Source: an uncultured Rubrobacteraceae bacterium
GTDB lineage: Bacteria > Actinomycetota > Rubrobacteria > Rubrobacterales > Rubrobacteraceae
NCBI GenBank assembly: GCA_902806105.1
Contig: CADCVI010000087.1
Coordinates: 1 to 11,547 of the forward strand
Length of the DNA stretch: 11,547 bases
Direction of reading: 5' to 3'
Shown here: piece by piece, positions 1 through 6,699 of the stretch
Layout: every line of letters begins with the position of its first letter
Numbering within the stretch: position 1 is the first letter of the stretch
Made by a program: the position numbers and the translations under genes
Notes under the pieces: generated by a model
The model's input: the letters and a program-made list of their open reading frames with translations, nothing else
The model's database searches: none
Told to the model about the DNA's origin: nothing

Positions 1-200
1 AGCCATATACGGCCAACTGTATAATCTTTTTGGGATCGCTCGTTCTCCCCATCCTCCCCGGGCGATCCCTATTCTTATCTCGACGAACATGACGTTTTTC
101 TCTTCTCCTTAGTCGCCGCACGCATGGACGCTGCTCGTTGACGACTGTGGACGACGATGTTCGGGCTTTACGAGAGAAGCTGTGTACCCCGGGTAGCACA
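1..200. other. non-coding stretch left of the secG operon
   Basis: No convincing gene is visible here. The short open frames have mixed third positions, unlike the GC-rich third positions of the real genes in this window. One minus-strand frame starts with an ATG near position 92 and stays open to the window edge, but it has many A-ending codons and no well-placed ribosome binding site. No tRNA T-loop or tmRNA signature was found. A TATAAT hexamer (20-25) and an inverted repeat (32-69) are the only structured elements. Confidence 0.5.
32..69. repeat. 8-bp inverted repeat next to a TATAAT hexamer
   Basis: GGGATCGC (32-39) and GCGATCCC (62-69) are exact reverse complements separated by 22 nt. 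A perfect TATAAT lies just upstream on the plus strand (20-25), so a transcript from it would begin almost exactly at the left arm. The sequence after the right arm is T-rich (TATTCTTATCT), so the repeat could be a weak terminator or the 5' stem of a short RNA. The -35 region would lie outside the window, so the promoter cannot be judged. Confidence 0.3.
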
Positions 201-232
201 GAGGGGCGGGGTCTCGCGAGACCCCGCCCCTC
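201..232 (-). terminator. perfect 32-bp palindrome after secG, probable terminator
   Basis: GAGGGGCGGGGTCTCG (201-216) is followed directly by its exact reverse complement (217-232). It lies 23 nt beyond the secG stop codon, which fits the end of the gap-pgk-tpiA-secG transcript. As RNA it would form a very GC-rich stem of about 14 bp with a minimal loop. No T-run follows on the minus strand (TGTGCTACCC), so it is not a canonical intrinsic terminator; many high-GC actinobacteria use such T-poor hairpins. It could also work bidirectionally or protect the mRNA 3' end. Confidence 0.6.
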
Positions 233-255
233 CCCTGCTGGCTGCTGAGCGTTGG

Positions 256-480
256 CTAACTCAGGTAGATCAGGGCTACCGTGGAGAGGGCGAAGAGGGC
301 CACCACGACGAGGGTGAGCCGGGTGAGGTTCTTCTCCATTATCGTCGTGCCGGAGAAGGTGCCTCCCATGCCGCCGCCGAGGGAGGACGAGAGACCGCCG
401 CCCTTGCCGGAGTGCAGGAGGATGAGTCCTATCAGGGCGATGCTGAAGATCGTGTGTAGAAACGCGAGTACGTAAACCAT
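256..480 (-). CDS. secG: SecG, preprotein translocase subunit
   Basis: SecG is the small accessory subunit of the SecYEG protein-conducting channel in the cytoplasmic membrane and stimulates SecA-driven export. The 74-residue product has the family layout: a first membrane helix (about residues 2-22), a conserved glycine- and serine-rich cytoplasmic loop (HSGKGGGLSSSLGGGMGG, 23-40, then TFSGTT), and a second membrane helix (about 54-73). Its length is normal for the family. The ATG lies 5 nt after the tpiA stop codon; the only ribosome-binding-like sequence is a weak GTAGAG inside the tpiA end, so translation is probably coupled to tpiA. It is the last gene of the glycolytic block, as is common in Gram-positive bacteria, and is followed by a strong palindrome. 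Confidence 0.95.
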   Translation of the reverse strand: MVYVLAFLHTIFSIALIGLILLHSGKGGGLSSSLGGGMGGTFSGTTIMEKNLTRLTLVVVALFALSTVALIYLS

Positions 481-485
481 AGCGG

Positions 486-1301
486 CTACTCTACCACACG
501 TTCCCGCGCGTCATCCTCGTCCCCTGCGACGCTGTTGTGGGCCGCCTCGACGAGCTCCGCGAACGAGTCGGCTTCGAGGGAGGCGCCACCTACCAGGCCG
601 CCGTCCACGTCTTCCTGGGCCATGATATCGGCGGCGTTGCCCGGCTTGATCGAACCGCCGTAGATGATACGGACGCTCCTCGCGAACTCGTCGCCCCCGA
701 GCTCTCCGAGCAGGCCGCGTATCTTCCCGATAGCCTCCTGCGCGTCCTCGGGGGAGGCGGTTTCGCCGGTACCTATAGCCCATATAGGCTCGTAGGCGAA
801 GACGATCGCGTCCCCCGACGGCGAGTCCAGGGCCTCCATCACGGCGCGGATCTGGCCGGAGACCTTGTCCCACATGCCGTCCGCGTCGCGCTCTTCCTTC
901 GTCTCCCCGACGCAGACCACGGGTATGAGGCCAGCCCCCAGCGCCCGCGCCGCCTTACGGGCTACGATCTCGTCCGTCTCCCCGAAGATCTCGCGCCGCT
1001 CCGAGTGGCCGACGATCACCGCGTCCGCCCCGACGTCCTTGAGCATGGGCGCCGAAACCTCCCCGGTGTAGGCCCCGGAGTCCTCGAAGTAGACGTTCTG
1101 CGCCCCCGCGATCACCGCCGAGTCCTCCGCCATCCGCCCGACCGTGGGAAGCGCGGTGAACGGGGCGAAGATCGCAACGTCCACCTCATCCGTATGGTCC
1201 GCGACCCTCGGTAGGAGCTTCGCGACATAGGCCTCAGCCTCGCGAACCGTCTTGTTCAGCTTCCAGTTCGCCGCCATCATCGGTTTTCTCTCGCTAGCCA
1301 T
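486..1301 (-). CDS. tpiA: triose-phosphate isomerase
   Basis: This cytosolic glycolytic and gluconeogenic enzyme interconverts dihydroxyacetone phosphate and glyceraldehyde 3-phosphate. The 271-residue product is a complete TIM barrel with all catalytic residues visible: Asn12 and Lys14 in AANWKLNK, His99 in VIVGHSERR, and Glu171 in AYEPIWAIGTG, which also carries the mobile loop. The phosphate-binding motifs GGSIKP (215-220) and GGLVGGASL (234-242) are present. The C-terminus carries an acidic tail of about 15 residues beyond the usual end, of no obvious function. The ATG lies 3 nt after the pgk stop, with a GGGGGAG ribosome binding site inside the pgk end, so pgk and tpiA are tightly coupled. 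secG follows after 5 nt. Confidence 0.97.
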   Translation of the reverse strand: MASERKPMMAANWKLNKTVREAEAYVAKLLPRVADHTDEVDVAIFAPFTALPTVGRMAEDSAVIAGAQNVYFEDSGAYTGEVSAPMLKDVGADAVIVGHSERREIFGETDEIVARKAARALGAGLIPVVCVGETKEERDADGMWDKVSGQIRAVMEALDSPSGDAIVFAYEPIWAIGTGETASPEDAQEAIGKIRGLLGELGGDEFARSVRIIYGGSIKPGNAADIMAQEDVDGGLVGGASLEADSFAELVEAAHNSVAGDEDDARERVVE

Positions 1302-1304
1302 GGG

Positions 1305-2492
1305 CTACTCCCCCTTGTCGACCCTGTCCGGCAACACAGCAACACCGGGCAACTCCTTGCCCTCCACGTACTCCAGGGACGCCCCACCGCCGGTCGAGAT
1401 AAAGCTCATCTCGTCCTCCAGGCCGAGCTTGCGCACCGCCGCCACGGAATCCCCGCCGCCGACGACGCTCGTCGCACCGCTCTGGGCGACGGCCCTCGCG
1501 ACCCCCTCGGTCCCCTTGGCAAAAGCCTCGATCTCGAAGACCCCCATCGGCCCGTTCCAGAACACCGTGCTCGCGCCCGTGATAAACGAGCGGAACTTCT
1601 CGACGGTCTCCGGCCCCACGTCCAGGCCCATCATCCCGGCCGGTATCCCCTCGACCGGGACGACGCGCCCCTCGGAGCCCTCCTCCATCTTTTCGGAGGC
1701 CACGACGTCCACCGGCAGGACCAGCTTCTCGCCGGCCTCACCCAGGAGCCGTTTCGCCTCTTCGAGGTAATCGTCCTCGACGAGGGAGTTGCCGATCTCG
1801 TAGCCCTGAGCCTTGAAGAACGTAAAGCACATCGCCCCGCCGATAAGCAGCGTGTCGGCGATTCCGAGCAGGCTCTCGATCACCCCGAGCTTGTCCGAGA
1901 CCTTTGCCCCGCCGAGGATCGCCACGAACGGCCTCTCCGGCGTGCGCAACACGCTATCCAGGTAGTCGAGCTCCTCCTGCATCAGGAGACCGGCGGCGGC
2001 CGGCAGCTTCTCCGCGACCCCGACGGTAGTCGCGTGCGCCCGGTGGGCCGCCCCGAACGCGTCGTTCACGTACAGCTCGGCCAGGGACGCGAGCCCGTCC
2101 GCAAGCTCCGGGTCGTTCTTCGTCTCCCCCGGATAGAAGCGCGAGTTCTCCAGCAGCGTAACGCCGCCCTCCGGCGCATCGGCGAGCGCGGCCTCGACCT
2201 CTGGCCCGACCGCAGCGTCCAGCTTCTGCACCGGCGCGCCCAGGAGTTCCTCCAGCTTCCTCGCCACGGGGTCCATCGCGTACTTCGGGTCCGGCGCGCC
2301 CTTCGGGCGTCCGAGGTGTGAGATCAGGACGGGACGAGCGCCACGCTCCAGAAGGTCCTTGACCGTCGGCAGGGCGCGGCGTATGCGAGTATCGTCCGTG
2401 ACCTCGCCGTCCTTCACGGGCACGTTGAAGTCGACCCGTACGAGCACCCTTTTCCCGTCCACGTCCAGGTCCCTAACGCTCTTTTTGTTCAT
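1305..2492 (-). CDS. pgk: phosphoglycerate kinase
   Basis: PGK makes ATP by moving a phosphate from 1,3-bisphosphoglycerate to ADP in the cytosol. With the start chosen here the protein has 395 residues, normal for bacteria. The N-terminal substrate domain shows RVDFNVP (19-25), the basic-patch motifs ISHLGRPKG (57-65) and ENSRFYPGE (115-123), and NDAFGAAHRAHAT (143-155). The C-terminal nucleotide domain shows GGAKVSDK (194-201), WNGPMGVFE (312-320), VVGGGDS (343-349) and STGGGASLEY (366-375). A longer frame adds 11 residues upstream, but the ATG at 2490-2492 has a strong purine-rich GAAGGGAGG immediately before it and matches the family N-terminus. It lies 181 bp after gap, with a strong hairpin between them, and is coupled to tpiA by a 3-nt gap. 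Confidence 0.97.
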   Translation of the reverse strand: MNKKSVRDLDVDGKRVLVRVDFNVPVKDGEVTDDTRIRRALPTVKDLLERGARPVLISHLGRPKGAPDPKYAMDPVARKLEELLGAPVQKLDAAVGPEVEAALADAPEGGVTLLENSRFYPGETKNDPELADGLASLAELYVNDAFGAAHRAHATTVGVAEKLPAAAGLLMQEELDYLDSVLRTPERPFVAILGGAKVSDKLGVIESLLGIADTLLIGGAMCFTFFKAQGYEIGNSLVEDDYLEEAKRLLGEAGEKLVLPVDVVASEKMEEGSEGRVVPVEGIPAGMMGLDVGPETVEKFRSFITGASTVFWNGPMGVFEIEAFAKGTEGVARAVAQSGATSVVGGGDSVAAVRKLGLEDEMSFISTGGGASLEYVEGKELPGVAVLPDRVDKGE

Positions 2493-2495
2493 CTG

Positions 2496-2504
2496 CCTCC
2501 CTTC
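2496..2504 (-). promoter_or_regulatory. ribosome binding site that sets the pgk start
   Basis: On the minus strand GAAGGGAGG ends 3 nt before the ATG at 2490-2492. No comparable sequence precedes the longer in-frame start at 2525, so this site supports the shorter PGK. Confidence 0.7.
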
Positions 2505-2588
2505 GGTCGGCGCCTGCCGGACCATCGGCTCTCGGTACCTGCGTACGGCAGCGGGTTGCCGCGCTCGCGCGGACCGTCATCTACAAGG

Positions 2589-2623
2589 AAGCGCAACCGG
2601 GAGTCTGGTTCCCGGCTGCGCTT
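2589..2623 (-). terminator. strong hairpin between gap and pgk
   Basis: On the minus strand AAGCGCAGCCGGGA pairs with TCCCGGTTGCGCTT, a 14-bp stem with one G-T wobble and a 7-nt loop (plus-strand arms 2589-2602 and 2610-2623). It is followed by TTCCTTGTAG, a partly T-rich stretch. It sits about 50 nt after the gap stop and about 96 nt before the pgk ATG. It could be a leaky terminator that lowers pgk-tpiA-secG expression relative to gap, or a processing and stability element for the gap mRNA. I see no clear separate promoter for pgk. Confidence 0.55.
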
Positions 2624-2673
2624 TGGGGGCAACCCTTCCTCGCCGACAGGCCGATCAGCCGGCTGATGGGCTC

Positions 2674-3678
<1,005 letters not shown>

Positions 3679-3684
3679 AGGCTT

Positions 3685-3690
3685 CTCCTT
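3685..3690 (-). promoter_or_regulatory. Shine-Dalgarno AAGGAG deciding the gap start
   Basis: AAGGAG on the minus strand sits 6 nt before the GTG at 3676-3678, an ideal spacing. It lies inside the first codons of the longer ATG-started frame, so it argues for the GTG. Confidence 0.65.
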
Positions 3691-3710
3691 CATTAGCTCA
3701 TTTCCAGCTT

Positions 3711-3716
3711 ACTATA
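3711..3716 (-). promoter_or_regulatory. possible -10 element for gap
   Basis: TATAGT on the minus strand lies in an AT-rich patch of the short whiA-gap spacer, with room for a leader of about 25 nt before the GTG. No recognisable -35 hexamer is found 16-19 nt upstream, so this is only a candidate. Confidence 0.3.
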
Positions 3717-3744
3717 TTGTGCCCCCTGCGTCGGGAGACTAATT

Positions 3745-4611
3745 CTACGGGGATCTCCGCCCCGACCCGGCGAGCTCGACAAGCCTCCTGAGGCGATGGT
3801 TTACAGCACTCTTGGAGACGCCGCCGAGCCGGGCGAGCTCGGCGAGCGAGGCGTCGGGGTTCTCCAGACGAAGCTCCAGCATCTCGCGCAGCGCGGGCGG
3901 CAGGCTGCCGGGGTCCAGGTTCTCCAGCGCCTCCCCCTGCAAGGCCGCCGCGACCGCGGTCCGGCCCGCGTTGGCCGCGTCGAAGTTCGTCACGCGGTTG
4001 GCGTTCGCCTTCGCCTCCCCGACGATGGCGCGGGCCTCGTACTCCAGTACGGCGTCGTTGAGGCCCATCCGCGCCAGGATCGTGGTGACCCCCTCGGCGC
4101 TCTTGGTGTACGCGACGTAGCGTCCCCGGCGACGGGAGATCTTCAGTGGGACGGGCGAGAGCGCGGCCACGCGCCTCACGAACTCCTCGCTCTCGTGGAC
4201 AAACTCAAGGTGGTGTCCGCGCCTGTAGCCGGGCCCGGTCAGGGAGCCCGCGCCCTGAAAGGCCCCGCGCAGGTACGAGACGCCCGCGCTCCCCCCTCGC
4301 ACGGCGCGGCCCCGCTCGGCCCGCAGCTCTTCTATGGCCTGCACGGCGCGGTTCCCCTCGACCCTCACGGCGTAGCGCTGGCGACCGAAGGAGCCCGGCG
4401 AGGACGGGCTCAGCCGGGGCTCCAGGCCGAACTCCGAACGCCACAGGCGCACCACGGAGCGGGCGACGGGGGAGCTTGTCGTGCGGATCGTGGCGCCCGT
4501 CTCGTCGACGGTTCCGGCCGCGTCCAGGAGCCCGGCCAGCTCGGCCCCTCGCCCCGGCCCGGAGACCCGGGCGGCGAGCTGGCGGCGAAGCTCAGAGGCG
4601 AACGAGGGCAA
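3745..4611 (-). CDS. whiA: WhiA-family transcriptional regulator
   Basis: WhiA is a DNA-binding protein of Gram-positive bacteria: a sporulation regulator in Streptomyces and linked to cell division in non-sporulating species. The 288-residue product has the family layout. The N-terminus MPSFASELRRQL resembles the usual start. Two degenerate LAGLIDADG-type motifs follow, ELAGLLDAAGTV (24-35) and SYLRGAFQGAGSL (112-124), as in homing endonuclease-derived WhiA proteins that bind but do not cut. A conserved NRVTNFDAAN segment (205-214) precedes the C-terminal helix-turn-helix with LREMLELRLENPDASLAEL and VSKSAVNHRLRRL (265-277). The start is a TTG at 4609-4611, the codon that gives the family N-terminus. 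It overlaps the end of yvcK by 20 bp, so translation is likely coupled. The frame stays open further upstream, but that part lies under yvcK and does not resemble WhiA. Confidence 0.93.
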   Translation of the reverse strand: MPSFASELRRQLAARVSGPGRGAELAGLLDAAGTVDETGATIRTTSSPVARSVVRLWRSEFGLEPRLSPSSPGSFGRQRYAVRVEGNRAVQAIEELRAERGRAVRGGSAGVSYLRGAFQGAGSLTGPGYRRGHHLEFVHESEEFVRRVAALSPVPLKISRRRGRYVAYTKSAEGVTTILARMGLNDAVLEYEARAIVGEAKANANRVTNFDAANAGRTAVAAALQGEALENLDPGSLPPALREMLELRLENPDASLAELARLGGVSKSAVNHRLRRLVELAGSGRRSP

Positions 4612-5560
4612 CCTCGCGCACCTCTTCGGCCAGCCGGACGGAGTCGTGGCGCAGCGAGAGGCGGGCCGCGGCCTCGCGTGAAACGAGATCCGCCACCCGC
4701 ACCCGGACGCCCATCGCGCGGAGCTTCTCCGCGTCAACGGCAACCGGCTCCGCCCCCTCGGCCCCGTAACGCGCCACGAGCTCGTCGCTCATGGACCCAC
4801 CGTGTACCAGCACGTCCGTCACGATCGGACCCGTGTGCTCTTGGATCATGCGGATGTGATCCGAGACCGCGTAGCCGTCAGTCTCCCCGGGCTGCGTCAT
4901 GACGTTTGCCACGTACAGGACCGGGCCCCGAAAAGAAGCCAGCGCCTCCCGGACCCCGCCGCCGAGCAGCGAGGGGATGGTGCTCGTGAAGAGGCTCCCC
5001 GAGCTCAGCACCACCACGTCCGCCCCCTCGACCGCCTTAACGACCCCCTCCGGAGCCGGGGCGTGCTCGGGCTCGACGGTGACCCTCTGTATGGGCCTGC
5101 CGGCCTCGTGGACCGCCGATTCGCCACGGGCCACGGTACCGTCGGCGTAGTGCGCGACGAGCGTCAGGCTCTCTACCGCGGCCGGGAAGACCCTGCCCTT
5201 GACGCGCAGGAAGCGCCCGGCCTGCTCGACCCCCTCGCAGAAGCCGCCAGCCATGTCCGAGAGCGCCGCGATGATGATGTTCCCGACCGAGTGGTCGGAG
5301 AGCTCGCCCGCGCCCACGAAACGGTAGTCGAAGACCTCCGCGAGCCTCTTCCTGCCGGCCAGCGCGATCAGGCAGTTCCTCACGTCCCCCGGGGGCGCCA
5401 CCCCGAGCTCCTGCCGGAGCCTCCCGCTGGACCCCCCATCGTCCGCCACCGTCACGACGGCAACCAGATCCTCGACCCGATCCCTCAGCCCGCCGAGCAG
5501 CACGGGGAGCCCCGTCCCGCCCCCGAACGCCACCACCCGCAAGCCGTCGGTCTTCTCCAT
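4592..5560 (-). CDS. yvcK: YvcK/CofD-like UDP-sugar-binding regulatory protein
   Basis: YvcK (GlmR, CuvA) proteins bind UDP-N-acetylglucosamine and help steer carbon into cell-envelope precursors in Gram-positive bacteria. The fold resembles CofD, but these proteins are not thought to make F420. The 322-residue product shows the family signatures in order: FGGGTGL (12-18), VTVADDGGSSGRLR (36-49), PPGDVRNCL (56-64), SVGNIIIAAL (91-100), SSGSLFTSTIPSLL (186-199) and NVMTQPGETDGY (219-230). The ATG at 5558-5560 gives the normal N-terminus. No Shine-Dalgarno sequence precedes it; instead TATACT lies 7 nt upstream, suggesting a leaderless transcript. The start is 20 bp after the hydroquinone reductase stop. 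The end overlaps whiA by 20 bp, and this yvcK-whiA pairing is conserved. Confidence 0.95.
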   Translation of the reverse strand: MEKTDGLRVVAFGGGTGLPVLLGGLRDRVEDLVAVVTVADDGGSSGRLRQELGVAPPGDVRNCLIALAGRKRLAEVFDYRFVGAGELSDHSVGNIIIAALSDMAGGFCEGVEQAGRFLRVKGRVFPAAVESLTLVAHYADGTVARGESAVHEAGRPIQRVTVEPEHAPAPEGVVKAVEGADVVVLSSGSLFTSTIPSLLGGGVREALASFRGPVLYVANVMTQPGETDGYAVSDHIRMIQEHTGPIVTDVLVHGGSMSDELVARYGAEGAEPVAVDAEKLRAMGVRVRVADLVSREAAARLSLRHDSVRLAEEVREVALVRL

Positions 5561-5567
5561 GAGGGAG

Positions 5568-5573
5568 AGTATA
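5568..5573 (-). promoter_or_regulatory. -10 element of a probable leaderless yvcK promoter
   Basis: TATACT (five of six matches to TATAAT) ends 7 nt before the yvcK ATG, with CTCCCTC between and no Shine-Dalgarno sequence. That spacing would put the transcription start at or next to the A of the ATG. The -35 region falls in the last codons of the upstream gene and shows no consensus. Confidence 0.5.
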
Positions 5574-5580
5574 AAGCTCC

Positions 5581-6558
5581 CTAACGGGCCGCGAGCCGCG
5601 CGCGGTCGTGGGGCTCGGTGAAACCCAGGATGGGGCCCTTCGGGACGATCCTCGTGGGGTTGATACCCTCGTGGCTCCGGTAGTAATGCTTCTTTATGTG
5701 GTCCATGTTCACCGTCTCGGCGACGCCGGGATACTGGTACAACTCCTTCGTGTAGTTCCACAGGTTCGGGTAGTCGACGATGCGCCGGAGGTTGCACTTG
5801 AAGTGGCCGTGGTAGACCGCGTCGAAGCGGACCAGCGTCGGGAACATGCACCAGTCGGCCTCCGTGATGCGGTCTCCGCACAGGTAGCGCTTCTCCCCGA
5901 GCACCGCCTCCCAGTGGTCCAGCGCCCCGAAAAGCTCCGTCACGGCCTCCTCGTACGCCTCCTGGGTGGTCGCGAAGCCGGAGCGGTAGACCCCGTTGTT
6001 GACGGGGTTGTAGATCTCGTCCGTCACCCGTTCGACCTCGCCGCGGAGGTCCTCCGGGCAGAAATCCACGTCCGCCCGCGCCCCCTCCACGCCGTCGAAC
6101 TCGTGGTCGAGCATGCGGATGATCTCGCGCGACTCGTTGTTCACGATCCGGCCCGTCTCCCGGTCCCACAGAACCGGCGTGGTGACCCTGCCCGTGTAGC
6201 CCGGGTCGGCCTTCTGGTAGACCTCACGCAGGTACCCGGAGCCGTTCAGGTCGTCCGGCACCTCCCCCGGCTCGCCGAACCAGCCCCAGCCGTCCTCCCC
6301 CATGTACGACCCGACCACCGACATGGAGATGGCCCCCTCCAGCCCCTTGAGCTTGCGCAGGATGATCGTCCGGTGGGCCCACGGGCACGCGTTCGCGACG
6401 TACAGATGGTACCGCCCCGCCCCGGCCGCGAACCCGCTCGAACCGTCGGCCGTCACCCGGTCCCGAAACGAGGTGGTCGAACGGACGAAACGACCCTCCG
6501 AATCCCTCGGAATACTATCCTCGGTCTTCCACTCCCCCTCGACGAGCATGCCGGGCAT
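5581..6558 (-). CDS. glutathionyl-hydroquinone reductase (Xi-class GST, YqjG/ECM4 family)
   Basis: Enzymes of this family use glutathione to reduce glutathionyl-hydroquinones to hydroquinones, a cytosolic role in quinone recycling or detoxification. The 325-residue product has a thioredoxin-fold N-terminal half with the catalytic cysteine Cys58 in YVANACPWAHRT (53-64), in the family CPWAHR context rather than the Ser or Tyr of other GSTs. NNESREIIRML (140-150) corresponds to the glutathione-contacting motif. The helical C-terminal half carries NPVNNGVYRSGFATTQEAYE (184-203), FKCNLRRI (253-260) and the family end HYYRSHEGINPTRIVPKGP (291-309). Length is typical. GGAGG lies 6 nt before the ATG at 6556-6558. 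It sits between rapZ and yvcK, which are usually adjacent, with 141 bp upstream and 24 bp (20 nt plus stop) before the yvcK ATG. A glutathione-dependent enzyme is unusual in Actinomycetota, most of which use mycothiol. Confidence 0.93.
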   Translation of the reverse strand: MPGMLVEGEWKTEDSIPRDSEGRFVRSTTSFRDRVTADGSSGFAAGAGRYHLYVANACPWAHRTIILRKLKGLEGAISMSVVGSYMGEDGWGWFGEPGEVPDDLNGSGYLREVYQKADPGYTGRVTTPVLWDRETGRIVNNESREIIRMLDHEFDGVEGARADVDFCPEDLRGEVERVTDEIYNPVNNGVYRSGFATTQEAYEEAVTELFGALDHWEAVLGEKRYLCGDRITEADWCMFPTLVRFDAVYHGHFKCNLRRIVDYPNLWNYTKELYQYPGVAETVNMDHIKKHYYRSHEGINPTRIVPKGPILGFTEPHDRARLAAR

Positions 6559-6671
6559 ACGGAACCTCCGGTTTCTAGACTTCAGGCGAACGGCGGGCTA
6601 CCCCCTCAACGGAGGGACGCAACCGCTCCTAGACCACGATTCTACCGGGTGCTGCGGCCCGAGGATCACCG

Positions 6672-6696
6672 CTCCGGCGGCGCCCTCCGCCGGGAG
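6672..6696 (-). terminator. GC-rich hairpin just after rapZ
   Basis: CCGGCGG (6674-6680) and CCGCCGG (6687-6693) form a perfect 7-bp stem with a 6-nt loop; three more pairs form around one bulged base. It starts within 10 nt of the rapZ stop codon. No T-run follows on the minus strand. It may partly end the rapZ transcript or simply separate rapZ from the reductase gene. The rest of the 141-bp spacer contains a small CCCTC/GAGGG hairpin and no convincing promoter. Confidence 0.4.
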
Positions 6697-6699
6697 CTT

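Noticed and set aside
138..166. TTGACG as a -35 element of a plus-strand promoter
   Set aside because: No -10-like hexamer lies 16-18 nt downstream, and no plus-strand gene follows.
2493..2673. GGCAACCCGC followed by GGTACC in the pgk leader, reminiscent of SAM-type riboswitch cores
   Set aside because: The conserved P1 closing stem and the GGTGC core are not present, and pgk is not a usual target; the similarity is too short to support a riboswitch.
3745..4611. LAGLIDADG-like motifs as a sign of an active homing endonuclease or intein
   Set aside because: These degenerate motifs and the C-terminal helix-turn-helix are standard for WhiA, in its usual place after yvcK.
4611..4743. 44-codon N-terminal extension of WhiA to a start at 4743
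   Set aside because: It lies under the conserved YvcK C-terminus and does not resemble WhiA; the TTG at 4609-4611 gives the family N-terminus.
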